From: Adonisia turfae CCMR0081
GTDB lineage: Bacteria; Cyanobacteriota; Cyanobacteriia; Phormidesmidales; Phormidesmidaceae
Length of the DNA stretch: 64,000 nucleotides
Assembly (NCBI RefSeq): GCF_011009555.1
Contig: NZ_QXHD01000004.1
Location: 4,230,203 to 4,294,202, forward strand
Reading direction: 5' to 3'
Made by a program: the position numbers and the translations under genes. How positions within the stretch are numbered: the first letter of the stretch is position 1; each line of letters opens with the position of its first letter. Under the pieces are notes generated by a model. It ran no database searches and was not told the DNA's origin. It saw only the letters and a program-made list of their open reading frames with translations. This document shows, piece after piece, positions 27,600 to 36,600 of this stretch.

Positions 27600-30500
27600 A
27601 TGAGCGACTCTTCTCCAATCCCTGAACCCCAAGAAACTAGCCAAGCTTCGGAAACGTCACAAACGTCTTCTAAAACCGATGAAGCCTCAGAAAAACCACA
27701 TACCCTTCTTGGCAACTGGGACGTAATCGATAAAATCTTCGAGTATGTATCTGCTCTGGAGTTAAAAAGTCGTAATGAGGGTTTATCTGATAGCAGTAAG
27801 CTAATTACAGGAGAGACCATAGATGAGTTACAGGACCTGTACAATAACAAAAAACTATTTAGCCAAAACTGGCTGATCAAGAAGGAAACAGCTTTTCAAT
27901 TTATCAATAAAGAATTCGATATTCCTAAAGATGAGATCCGCAAGTCCTATCATAAATTCATGGTAGCCCAGAGGATCCGCCATACCCAGCAGCGAATTGA
28001 TTTTACAAAACCGTTGATTTGGCTACGGGCAAGTGGTATCTGGTTTGTTAATCTATCTGGGCGTTGGGTAGTTCTAATCGGGGGAGTTGCGTCTTTAATC
28101 ACTGCGTCAAGTTTTATTTGGGAATGGTCCGCAAGTAATCAACTAAGACGAGAAGAAATCCTTCAAGCCCGAGAACAATCGATCCAAGCCGCCCTACAAT
28201 CAATCGATACAGCTGGTGTGGGTGACAGAAGTCTACAAATCAAAAGTGCCATTGAACTGCTCGCAGCTGAAGGCAGGTCTCTAGATGGGATTACGATAAA
28301 TCAGAAAAATCTAACTCTATTGAATCTTAGCCCCAACAACCTTGAGAAAATAAAGAAATCGCTAACTGCCAGAGGTCAATGGGCCTGGTTCACTGATTTT
28401 TTCAAAGGGAATAACGCCAAGAATAGAACAGCGGATACAAAAGACATTAATGCCGAGCCCGAACCCAATTGCGTTCAGAGATCTCAACAGGAAGGCTGGT
28501 CTAACAGCATTCGAGACGGCATTACCTGTGTCAGCATGGCTCGCTCAAGTTTTCGTGGATCAAAGCTGCAAAGCTCAAGATTTGACCATGCCCATTTACT
28601 TCAAGCTGATTTTAGTGACTCATCAGAGCTTGAAAATGAAACGGGTCTTGAGGAAAATAATGCTTCGGCCCAAGTTGTAAAGTTGAGTGATGATACTACG
28701 TCCAATGGTTCGGCTCAGGCTACGACGACTTCTGACAATCAGGTAAGTTCTCCAAGTAACGAGTCTGTTCCTGATAGTCAGGAGGTAGATTCTAATGCAA
28801 TATCAGAAATAGCTGCACCAGATTCTGAAGAAGGCCTCAAACCTGATGAAAAAAAATCCTCGGGCCAACATCAGGGAACTGATGTTGCTTATAAAACCCG
28901 CACTGATTTGACTAATGTCTCGTTCTACAATGCCGATTTAACCAATGTGACCTTTGAAAACGCCATTCTTGAGTTCGTAAATTTTAGATGGGCGACATTT
29001 GGGGGATTTGGAGACGGCATTAATGAAAATATGTTTAATGGTGCAGATTTAATAGGAGCAGATTTCAGAAGTGCTAAGATTTCTGGAGATAATAAGGTCT
29101 TTATTGAAGAACTCCGAAAAGCAAAGAATTGGAAAAGTGCCATATATGATCCTGAACTGAGAACATATAAAAGCACTTCGGAAGGTAATAGATTTCTATG
29201 TGGTGAAATTAAGTTTTCTGTTTTCAGTACAGAATCACCTCCTAAGTTTTTAGGTCACTTCCCCAGTCAGATGACAAAGGGAAAATTTATAGACCATATA
29301 AAGAATCTTGCTAGTAATGGGGATGATGAAATAAAACAAATTCCATTAGACTGTTTTGACTTTCAGTCCTTTAGAGATTCAGACTTTCTGAGCAATGAAC
29401 TTGAGCTTTTTATCAATGCCAATTTTACAGACTCAACCTTAAATAAAGTCAACTTTAGTGGTACAAATCTCTCTAATGCTTCTTTGAAAAACGCCAACCT
29501 CACGCACACGAACTTGACAGGTATTACTCCTGAGATGATTGATGTCAAGGAGTTAGTGAAAACCAAAAACGAAAGATTAGCAGCTTACAGCAAGGAATTA
29601 AGGGGAGAATTTTGTAAAGGTGATAATTCTGTGCTCTCCTCAATTGGCGAGCCTTATTTCCTTATACATGACGGTAATTCAAGTTCTCAAGTCTTGGGAC
29701 ATTTGCCTAAGGGGGGCAATCCCAATGGTGAGGGGAAAGGACACTTTGATGAAATTCAGTTTAAAAAATACATTGGTGAGTTAAGAGGCAGTGGAAGCTT
29801 AGATTTTAGTTGCTATAGCTTTAAAAACTTCAGTAATGTAGATTTTTTTGAGGGAGAAGATTTACAGAGGGCAGATTTTGGTCGCTCACATCTAGTCTTG
29901 CTTAGTTTAGAAGAAACTAACCTATCAGAGGCTAATTTTAGTCATTCTAAGTTAGCGCGAGTTAGCTTTAAAGGAAGTAACTTATCCAACGTCAATTGGA
30001 CTGAAGCTGATCTGCAATATGCTGACTTGACCGAGGTGAGTTCGGATGAGCTCAATCTCGAAGACCTTATCTCCGAAACTAGTAATTGGAAGGTTGCTCT
30101 ATTTAGCCAGTCCATGAGGCGTCAAGAAGAACTGTGTAGGAAAGTGCAGTTCTTAATCAAACAACGCCCTAATGATAGGAGGTCAATCCGTTCCTATGAT
30201 GCTAAGAAACAAGCTTCAGGCAATGAGGACGAGGTGATCTCAAAAACAGAGGTGGCAGCATATTTGAACAATCTAAGAGAATACGAGACTATTGATCTCA
30301 GCTGTTATGACTTAACCGTCTTTCAAAATACAAAATTCTTTGAGGGAGAAAACTTCTCAGGCGCAGATTTTAGCAACTCCATACTGACTAGAGTGAGTCT
30401 TGCCAATAGCGATCTAAGCGATGCTCAGTTGGCTGAGGCAAATTTATATTACACTAATTTTTCTGGTATTCCCTCAGCAAACATTGATGTAGAACAGATT

Positions 30501-31040
30501 CTTGCTGCAACAAACAATAGTGTTGCCATCTACAGTGATGAACTTAGAAATACAGATCAACTTTGTGGAATAGCTAACTTTTTACTGCAAGAATCTGCCA
30601 AATATAATTCCACAGTAATTGGACATATACCTGGCCAAGGCGAGTTTACAGAGAATAACTTGAAGAGTTATCTAGAAGGCCGTCGACAAGAAAACCGTCT
30701 GGATTTATCGTGTCTGTCGTTTGAAAAGTTCCAAAATAGTGATTTTCTAGCAGGTTTGGATCTAGGGAGCTTTGATTTTCAAAGAAGTAATCTTAAAGAG
30801 ATCAATCTGAGTGATGCCAATTTAGCCCGTATCGATTTTAGCGGTGCCGATCTGACAGGCGCTAATTTAGATAATGCAGATCTGCTGTGTACAGATTTTC
30901 GAGGAGCTTTAGGTTTGACGATCGAACAGGTCAAAACTTCTAAAAATAAAGGCTTTGCTATCTATGATGCAGAGTTTCGAAGTCGCCTTGAAGCAGCGAA
31001 CATAGTATCTGAATCACAGCAATGTGACTCAGATACTTGA
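27600..31040 (+). CDS. Large membrane-anchored pentapeptide-repeat protein with four modular repeats
   Basis: 1146 residues. A Ser/Thr/Glu-rich N-terminus is followed by a helical region (about 35-130), one membrane span (WVVLIGGVASLITASSFIWE, about 160-180), a short coiled region, then pentapeptide repeats of the A(D/N)LXX type that fold as a quadrilateral beta-helix. Basic residues before the span suggest N-in, placing the repeats outside the cytoplasm. From about residue 513 there are four long modules (starting near 513, 659, 831, 974), each opening with a variant of AIYSDELR, then a cysteine-containing stretch, GHIPGQG-like turn, LDLSCYSF-like segment with a second cysteine, and a block of pentapeptides. 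Function unknown. A terminator lies downstream. Confidence 0.88.
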   Translation: MSDSSPIPEPQETSQASETSQTSSKTDEASEKPHTLLGNWDVIDKIFEYVSALELKSRNEGLSDSSKLITGETIDELQDLYNNKKLFSQNWLIKKETAFQFINKEFDIPKDEIRKSYHKFMVAQRIRHTQQRIDFTKPLIWLRASGIWFVNLSGRWVVLIGGVASLITASSFIWEWSASNQLRREEILQAREQSIQAALQSIDTAGVGDRSLQIKSAIELLAAEGRSLDGITINQKNLTLLNLSPNNLEKIKKSLTARGQWAWFTDFFKGNNAKNRTADTKDINAEPEPNCVQRSQQEGWSNSIRDGITCVSMARSSFRGSKLQSSRFDHAHLLQADFSDSSELENETGLEENNASAQVVKLSDDTTSNGSAQATTTSDNQVSSPSNESVPDSQEVDSNAISEIAAPDSEEGLKPDEKKSSGQHQGTDVAYKTRTDLTNVSFYNADLTNVTFENAILEFVNFRWATFGGFGDGINENMFNGADLIGADFRSAKISGDNKVFIEELRKAKNWKSAIYDPELRTYKSTSEGNRFLCGEIKFSVFSTESPPKFLGHFPSQMTKGKFIDHIKNLASNGDDEIKQIPLDCFDFQSFRDSDFLSNELELFINANFTDSTLNKVNFSGTNLSNASLKNANLTHTNLTGITPEMIDVKELVKTKNERLAAYSKELRGEFCKGDNSVLSSIGEPYFLIHDGNSSSQVLGHLPKGGNPNGEGKGHFDEIQFKKYIGELRGSGSLDFSCYSFKNFSNVDFFEGEDLQRADFGRSHLVLLSLEETNLSEANFSHSKLARVSFKGSNLSNVNWTEADLQYADLTEVSSDELNLEDLISETSNWKVALFSQSMRRQEELCRKVQFLIKQRPNDRRSIRSYDAKKQASGNEDEVISKTEVAAYLNNLREYETIDLSCYDLTVFQNTKFFEGENFSGADFSNSILTRVSLANSDLSDAQLAEANLYYTNFSGIPSANIDVEQILAATNNSVAIYSDELRNTDQLCGIANFLLQESAKYNSTVIGHIPGQGEFTENNLKSYLEGRRQENRLDLSCLSFEKFQNSDFLAGLDLGSFDFQRSNLKEINLSDANLARIDFSGADLTGANLDNADLLCTDFRGALGLTIEQVKTSKNKGFAIYDAEFRSRLEAANIVSESQQCDSDT

Positions 31041-31101
31041 AATGCGTCCAGCATGCCAACCTCTTCCGGTACTCTTTGAAGGTTAGATTACTCCCATAAA
31101 G

Positions 31102-31131
31102 AAAGGGCCTGCTGAAATGACAGACCCTTTT
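31102..31131. terminator. Hairpin between convergent pentapeptide gene and gnd
   Basis: AAAGGGCCTG (31102-31111) pairs with CAGACCCTTTT (31121-31131) with one bulged base. Arms of A/T make it usable in both directions between the two convergent genes. Confidence 0.6.
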
Positions 31132-31167
31132 GGAACTTAACCAATCTTGTTTATCAACAGTAAAGCG

Positions 31168-32586
31168 TTAGACCGTGGCTGTTTCCTTAGTCCACTCTGT
31201 GTGGAAGGTACCTTCTTGGTCCACACGCTTGTAGGTGTGAGCACCGAAGTAATCGCGCTGAGCCTGGGTGAGGTTCTGGGGTAGCTGAGCCCGACGGTAG
31301 CTGTCGAAGTAATCTAAAGATGCACTAAAGGCAGGCACTGGCACACCATATTGGGCGGCCATGGCAACCACATCACGCCAAGCAGACTGGCGGTCTAAAA
31401 TTGTCTGCTTAAACTCAGGAGCCAACAACAAGTTAGGCAGTGCAGGATTCTCAGAAAATGCATGCTTAATCTTGTTCAAGAATCTGGCGCGGATGATGCA
31501 GCCACCTTTCCAAATGCGGGCACATTCGCCTAGATCCAGGTCATAATCATAGGTCTCTGATGCCTTACGCAACAGGGCCATTCCTTGAGCATAGGAACAA
31601 ATTTTAGAACAATACAACGCATCCCGAATCTTGTTGATCCACAGGGTGGTGTTATCCGTGATCGTGCCATCGGGACCGCTAATCTGGGTAGATGCGGCCA
31701 CCCGCTCATCCTTAAGAGAAGACATAATCCGCGCATTGACCGCTGCTGTGATGGTGGGAATACTCACACCCATTTCCAGGGCATTCATCACTGTCCAACG
31801 ACCAGTGCCTTTTTGACCAGCAGCATCTAAGATTTTTTCTACCAGAGCCGTATCACCTTCGGTTTTGGTGAAAATATCAGCCGTAATCTCAATTAAAAAG
31901 GAATCCAACTCCTCAGTTGTATTCCACTGGGCAAAGATTTCATGGAGCTGCTGATGTCCCAAACCCAAGACATTTTTCATCAGATCATAGGCTTCGGCAA
32001 TTAGCTGCATGTCGCCATACTCGATGCCGTTATGCACCATCTTGACGTAGTGGCCAGCACCGCCGGGGCCAATGTAGGTGACACAGGGACCATCATCCAC
32101 TTGGGCCGCAATTTTTCTGACAATGGATTCGATGGACTCATAGGCAGCACGGGTACCACCGGGCATCAAACTGGGACCATTCAGGGCTCCTTCTTCACCG
32201 CCGCTTACACCCATGCCGATAAAGCGAAAACCTGCCGCTTCCAGGGTCTTTACACGACGCTCGGTGTCTTCATATAGGGAGTTACCACCGTCGATGATCA
32301 TGTCATCGGGATCAAGCAATGGCATTAATTGCTCAATCACAGCATCCACTGGCTTACCCGCCTTAACCATCAGTAAAATCTGACGAGGGCGCTCTAGCGA
32401 AGCAACGAACTCCTCCAGGGAATAGGCAGCTACAACATTTTTACCAACTGCTCGATTTGCCATAAAGGCATCGGTTTTTTCGCGCGATCGGTTGTAAACA
32501 GAAATCGGAAAACCGTTGCGTTCGACATTGAGGGCTAGATTTTCCCCCATCACCGCCAGTCCAATTACTCCAAAACTTTGTGCCAT
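31168..32586 (-). CDS. gnd: 6-phosphogluconate dehydrogenase, decarboxylating
   Basis: A 472-residue enzyme of usual length. The NADP-binding loop is GVIGLAVMGENLALNVERNG at the N-terminus; the catalytic segment is GMGVSGGEEGALNGPSLMPG near 125, and the active-site lysine and substrate residues lie in YVKMVHNGIEYGDMQ. It oxidises 6-phosphogluconate to ribulose 5-phosphate and CO2, making NADPH in the oxidative pentose phosphate pathway, the main night-time sugar catabolism of cyanobacteria. A 9-base inverted repeat lies just upstream (32600-32648). Confidence 0.97.
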   Translation of the reverse strand: MAQSFGVIGLAVMGENLALNVERNGFPISVYNRSREKTDAFMANRAVGKNVVAAYSLEEFVASLERPRQILLMVKAGKPVDAVIEQLMPLLDPDDMIIDGGNSLYEDTERRVKTLEAAGFRFIGMGVSGGEEGALNGPSLMPGGTRAAYESIESIVRKIAAQVDDGPCVTYIGPGGAGHYVKMVHNGIEYGDMQLIAEAYDLMKNVLGLGHQQLHEIFAQWNTTEELDSFLIEITADIFTKTEGDTALVEKILDAAGQKGTGRWTVMNALEMGVSIPTITAAVNARIMSSLKDERVAASTQISGPDGTITDNTTLWINKIRDALYCSKICSYAQGMALLRKASETYDYDLDLGECARIWKGGCIIRARFLNKIKHAFSENPALPNLLLAPEFKQTILDRQSAWRDVVAMAAQYGVPVPAFSASLDYFDSYRRAQLPQNLTQAQRDYFGAHTYKRVDQEGTFHTEWTKETATV

Positions 32587-32599
32587 AACCTGTTTCCTA

Positions 32600-32648
32600 G
32601 TGTCTACGATGTAATATTGGCGCTGTCATTGGGTACCAGCGTAGACAC
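32600..32648. promoter_or_regulatory. Perfect inverted repeat upstream of gnd
   Basis: GTGTCTACG at 32600-32608 and CGTAGACAC at 32640-32648, 31 bases apart, begin 14 bases upstream of the gnd start codon. It could be an operator or an mRNA leader hairpin. Confidence 0.4.
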
Positions 32649-32697
32649 AATTTTCTAAAACATGGACGGACTCATAGGTTTTCTTCAAACTCCATGT

Positions 32698-32746
32698 AAT
32701 AACCCTGTATTCAAGGTTTTATTTGCTACTAAAACCCTCGGTTATT
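32698..32746. promoter_or_regulatory. Nested inverted repeats upstream of actin-like gene
   Basis: An outer pair AATAACC (32698-32704) / GGTTATT (32740-32746) encloses an inner pair GGTTTTA (32715-32721) / TAAAACC (32730-32736). The structure lies about 250 bases before the ParM-like gene and about 110 bases from gnd. It could be a partner-protein binding site (centromere or operator) or an RNA hairpin. No longer iteron array is visible in 32587-32998. Confidence 0.4.
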
Positions 32747-32998
32747 CGGGAGGTTGAGTGTGATTTACATCTTATAGTACAATTGAACTGACTATTGGGT
32801 CTGTATATGTACTAATTTTAATTGAAATGACAGCTTTGTCACGAAGACGACCCATGGTTATCCAGGGGTACGGCATGATGTATCAGAACTTGAGCTGCCG
32901 ACCTTGATATGGGGTTTTACTTAGCAGTATCTTCACAGTTAGTATCGGTTTGAGTTAGTTATTCGTTGTCAAAAGTTTTTTAGCTCCCAACTTGCGTT

Positions 32999-34039
32999 AT
33001 GCCTACTTCTACGATGAAGCTCCTTAGCATTGATCTGGGTCGTACAGCCACGAAAACCTGTATTAAGCGAAATCAGAATGATGTGGTACTAGTTCCTTCG
33101 AATGTTGCCCATCTGACAGTAGAGCAAGCTCGACGGGGTGGCTTTGAATCGCAACCCAGCGATCCGTTGCTTGATATGTGGTTGGAATACCAGGGCAAGG
33201 GATATGCCGTTGGGCATTTGGCTGCTGACTTTGGGGCTGATCTAGGTGTGGGGCAATCTAAAGTAGATGATGCCCTGGTGAAAACGTTGGCCTGTGTAGG
33301 TTACTTTGGCCTCAAGGGCAACCTGGGCGTTGTATTGGGTTTGCCTTATCACTCCCAGGAGCAGTTTGATAGCGAAAAGTCAGAAATTATCAGTTTACTG
33401 ACATCTCCCCATGTCATGGTTTATCGAGGCCAGTCCATGGAAATAAATATAGACAAGGTTTGGGTGATGCCAGAGGGGTACGGCAGTCTAATTTGGAGTG
33501 AGGCTCAAAATAAGCGCACTTCCAGTCCTGATTTCCCAAATCTATCGGTCGCCATTGTGGATATTGGCCATCAAACGACGGATTTTCTGGCCATTGATCG
33601 TTTCCGGTTTGCCCGTGGGGCGTCCCAAAGTGAATCGTTTGGGATGGCTCAGTTTTATGAGCGGGTGGCGGCGCAAATTGATGGAGCTGATAGTCAATCC
33701 CTTTCCTTAATTACGGCTGTACATAATCTCGAAGGGGAGCGTTTTTATCGTCCCAAGGGGGCTTCTCGGCCAACGGATTTGGATGAAATTCTGCCTAGCT
33801 TAAGAAAGAGCTTTGCCCGTGAGCTATCCCAACGTTTTCTAAGCTGGTTGCCAGAGCGCGCTACAGATGTGATTGTGACGGGTGGTGGCGGTGAATTTTT
33901 CTGGAGCGATCTGCGTCCTTTATTAAAAGAGGCCAGACTTAAGGGGCATTTGGCTAAGCCTTCACGACAGGCCAATGCGTTAGGCCAGTATATCTACGGT
34001 GAGGCCCAGCTAGCTAATCTAAAAGCTGCTGCTGGGTAG
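32999..34039 (+). CDS. ParM/StbA-like bacterial actin
   Basis: A 346-residue actin-fold ATPase. The phosphate-1 loop is LSIDLGRTATKT (about 9-20), the phosphate-2 loop is VAIVDIGHQTTDFLAI near 190, and the adenosine motif is DVIVTGGGGEFFW near 293. This matches the plasmid-segregation actin group (ParM/Alp) and not MreB or FtsA. Such proteins form filaments that push DNA or other cargo, and need a DNA-binding adaptor. A gene with that character follows 118 bases later (34157). Two possible starts, 32999 and 33014 (MKLLSIDLG), differ by five residues. No replication gene is near, so this cassette may be chromosomal or act on another cargo. Confidence 0.85.
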   Translation: MPTSTMKLLSIDLGRTATKTCIKRNQNDVVLVPSNVAHLTVEQARRGGFESQPSDPLLDMWLEYQGKGYAVGHLAADFGADLGVGQSKVDDALVKTLACVGYFGLKGNLGVVLGLPYHSQEQFDSEKSEIISLLTSPHVMVYRGQSMEINIDKVWVMPEGYGSLIWSEAQNKRTSSPDFPNLSVAIVDIGHQTTDFLAIDRFRFARGASQSESFGMAQFYERVAAQIDGADSQSLSLITAVHNLEGERFYRPKGASRPTDLDEILPSLRKSFARELSQRFLSWLPERATDVIVTGGGGEFFWSDLRPLLKEARLKGHLAKPSRQANALGQYIYGEAQLANLKAAAG

Positions 34040-34074
34040 TTTTCTGGGTAAGTAATTTTAATTTCCAGCTAATA

Positions 34075-34091
34075 AAGGTTAATCGAACCTT
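34075..34091. promoter_or_regulatory. Inverted repeat between actin-like and partner genes
   Basis: AAGGTT-AATCG-AACCTT, 6-base arms with a 5-base spacer, lies between the two genes of the cassette. AAGGTT also occurs in the nested repeat at 32713. It is a candidate binding site for the partner protein. Confidence 0.4.
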
Positions 34092-34156
34092 AGATTGACG
34101 GGTAACCCCCAGCTATGCGTTATTAGGGGCAGTGTTATTTGTGCCGCTGCTCGATC

Positions 34157-34573
34157 ATGCCTGCCAAATCTATCCGTAAGAGTGTTTCCTTTGACGATAG
34201 TGATGGGGATCGGGTTTTGCTGGATGCGATCGCAAACCACCAGTCTAAGCATGCTCAATCGTTTAGCGATCTCTGTAAGCAGGCACTCCATCAATATCTA
34301 TTAAGCCGTGAACCCACGCAATCGGTAATGCTGTTTATGGAATTGCAGCATCAGATTGCCCAATTGAATGTGCGTGTAGCCACCCTCGAAGACAACAGCA
34401 GCCTTGCAGCGGCCTTTCCCCCACCAGATAGTCAGCATGGGGATCCTAACAGGGGAACTCATCATGAGATTCCGGCAGAGCAGGCCACAGTCCCAGACGA
34501 AGAAGCCGATGCGGTGACAGTGACCGATGACCCGGTACTTAATCGCTTGGGTCCTCTATTGGAGGAATTCTAA
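34157..34573 (+). CDS. Small DNA-binding-like partner (ParR-like candidate)
   Basis: 138 residues from the ATG at 34157; the longer frame begins with a TTG (34139) and is unlikely. The N-terminal ~50 residues (SIRKSVSFDDSDGDRVLLDA, then HAQSFSDLCKQALHQYLLSR) read as a short beta strand followed by two helices, the pattern of a ribbon-helix-helix DNA-binding domain. A helix that could form a coiled coil follows (LFMELQHQIAQLNVRVATLE), then an acidic disordered region and a short hydrophobic C-terminus (DPVLNRLGPLLEEF). In ParR the C-terminal helix binds ParM filaments. The layout fits a ParR analogue, but this is an inference from order and architecture. Confidence 0.65.
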   Translation: MPAKSIRKSVSFDDSDGDRVLLDAIANHQSKHAQSFSDLCKQALHQYLLSREPTQSVMLFMELQHQIAQLNVRVATLEDNSSLAAAFPPPDSQHGDPNRGTHHEIPAEQATVPDEEADAVTVTDDPVLNRLGPLLEEF

Positions 34574-34950
34574 ACTGGGAAATTACCGGTGTTGATTCAG
34601 AGGATGATAAACCGATCAGTCTAATTGCGTACCCACCAAAACTGGAGACATAAAATCCGACTGAGGATTAGCCACACCGGAAAATTTATAGCTTTGCAAA
34701 CACAATCTTCAAAAAAAACGTAAACTAACTGCGGACACTTCATCAAATCTTGCCCATCTTTGTAAACAAGGCCAGTAGCATAAGTTCAAGGGTGTATCAA
34801 GAACTTTACATATTCGGGGGTTTAATGCTGTCTTATTGTTCCTGTAGCCAGATAGCCAGATCCGGTTTGATCTAGCCCATTAGCTCTGGTGTGAACTTAG
34901 ATGGCTGATTAATAGTCCTTAATGTTTAGCGGGTTCACTAACCGACTGTA
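34574..34950. other. Intergenic spacer without visible gene
   Basis: 377 bases between the ParR-like gene and the FecR-domain gene. No clear terminator, RNA gene or ORF is visible. It presumably carries the promoter of the FecR-domain gene. Confidence 0.5.
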
Positions 34951-36507
34951 ATGGAAAAACTGAATGTGACGGCAACGGGCCGCTGGTTGTCCTTGGTCTG
35001 CGCATCCTTGGGCATACTGTTGGCTGTGCCCAGGTCTGCCAGTGCTCAATCTGCTTTGACGTGGGCCAGAATAGAACTTACACGTAATCAAGTACAGCTA
35101 TTTACCGATGGTCGCTCTCGTAGGGCACGGGTCTCCGATGTGCTCGGCGTTGGCGACGCCTTGAGCACGGCTCGCAGGGCACGAGCAGAGCTGCGTTTTA
35201 ATGATGGCTCCCTTGCCCGCATTGGCGAAAGTGCAGTTTTCCAATTTACCCCCAATACCCGTAATTTTCGGCTGTCCAACGGTACGGTCCTGCTACTAAT
35301 TCCCCCTGGTCAGGGGCGGACGACTATCCAAACCCCTAACGCCGTCACTGGTATCCATGGCTCAGCACTGTTTGTGCGCTTTGTCCCTGACACCAACACC
35401 ACGATTATTGGTGCCCTGACCAACAACCCAGAAGGTCCGATGATGGCCTTTAATGAGGATGGTTCTGCCCAACAGCCGCTCTACGCTGGAGAGATGGCGG
35501 TGCTGCATGAAGATGGCAAGTTAGAGCTTTTTTCTTTTGACCTCCACGAGTTCTATGCCACCAGTGATTTAGTCACTGGCCTCCTATTGGATAACCCGGA
35601 AGCATCCACAGGTGATGAGGCCATTGATGCGGTCAGACAAGAAATTCAGGAGGCCCTGGAAGGAGAGAGTTTTGAGGATGGTGACGATGTCATTCAAAAT
35701 CCAGAATTCCTTTCGGCTAATTCATCTAACCGTATAGCGTCGTCCACAACCATCCCGGACTTTTCCCTATCGCCCGCTGCTGACTTTTTACAACAGCGTA
35801 ATATCAATGAGCGGTTTGATAATACGGTTAATGCTACGGTGAATCAACCAGATATAGAATCGCGACGGCCTAATCCACCTGGGGTAGATCGCCCTAATCC
35901 TCAGCCCCCCGCTAGACCCAATCCGCCGACAACGCCTAAACCACCCGTGGCACCTAGACCCGTTGAGCCGACCAATCCCGGTGGTCCGACGACACCTGGC
36001 GGCCCAACCCCTGGTGGCCCTGGTGACCCTGGTGGCCCAACCCCTGGTGGCGGCGACAAGCCTGATCTACCGATTGAGCCCCCTAACCAACCAACACCAA
36101 ATATTCCTGCCCCCGTTACCCCTGAGCCTACAGAACCGATTTCTCAGCCAACTCCAGGTGTTGAGCCGATTGCGCCAACACCTCAAACACCGCCTGAACC
36201 GAGCATTCCTGAACCGGCACCTTCACCACCTGTGATTGATACTCCCGTCATTGTAGGTACCCCTGAACCGACTGTCCCTGGGGTAACTCCACCTCCTGAC
36301 AAACCTGCACCCCCCATTGAACCGATTGCGCCTGAAGCCGTCATACCCCCCGATAACAACGTTGAAAATATTGTGGAAAGCCCCATCGAGGTGGTCCCCC
36401 AGCCTGAGACTGAGGTCCAAATAGACCGTCTGCCAGACGCTGTCGCTGAGCCACCTGTGGAGCCACCGGCACAAACAGCGCCGGTGAACGCACCCCCAGG
36501 GACCTAA
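34951..36507 (+). CDS. FecR-domain secreted protein with proline-rich C-terminus
   Basis: 518 residues. A signal peptide (about 1-32: LVCASLGILLAVPRSASAQS) is followed by a FecR domain at about 45-180 (GVGDALSTARRARAELRFND, SLARIGESAVFQF, TPNAVTGIHGSALFVRF). From about residue 300 the protein is a low-complexity tail of Pro/Thr/Gly, with TPGGPTPGGPGDPGGP and many PEP-type triplets. It has no inner-membrane anti-sigma region, so unlike classical FecR it is probably exported and may bind the cell surface or peptidoglycan through the Pro-rich part. FecR-domain exported proteins with proline-rich tails are widespread in cyanobacteria. A strong terminator follows. Confidence 0.82.
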   Translation: MEKLNVTATGRWLSLVCASLGILLAVPRSASAQSALTWARIELTRNQVQLFTDGRSRRARVSDVLGVGDALSTARRARAELRFNDGSLARIGESAVFQFTPNTRNFRLSNGTVLLLIPPGQGRTTIQTPNAVTGIHGSALFVRFVPDTNTTIIGALTNNPEGPMMAFNEDGSAQQPLYAGEMAVLHEDGKLELFSFDLHEFYATSDLVTGLLLDNPEASTGDEAIDAVRQEIQEALEGESFEDGDDVIQNPEFLSANSSNRIASSTTIPDFSLSPAADFLQQRNINERFDNTVNATVNQPDIESRRPNPPGVDRPNPQPPARPNPPTTPKPPVAPRPVEPTNPGGPTTPGGPTPGGPGDPGGPTPGGGDKPDLPIEPPNQPTPNIPAPVTPEPTEPISQPTPGVEPIAPTPQTPPEPSIPEPAPSPPVIDTPVIVGTPEPTVPGVTPPPDKPAPPIEPIAPEAVIPPDNNVENIVESPIEVVPQPETEVQIDRLPDAVAEPPVEPPAQTAPVNAPPGT

Positions 36508-36558
36508 CAATAGATACGCCAGATACGCCAGATACGTAAGGCATGGGCCAAGCAGAAG

Positions 36559-36593
36559 AGGACAGAGGAAACAACTTTCCTCTGTCCTTTTTT
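36559..36593 (+). terminator. Rho-independent terminator of the FecR-domain gene
   Basis: AGGACAGAGGAAA pairs perfectly with TTTCCTCTGTCCT (13 pairs) around the loop CAAC and is followed by six T residues. The opposite strand also reads into the next gene, so it could serve both convergent units. Confidence 0.9.
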
Positions 36594-36600
36594 GTCCTTG

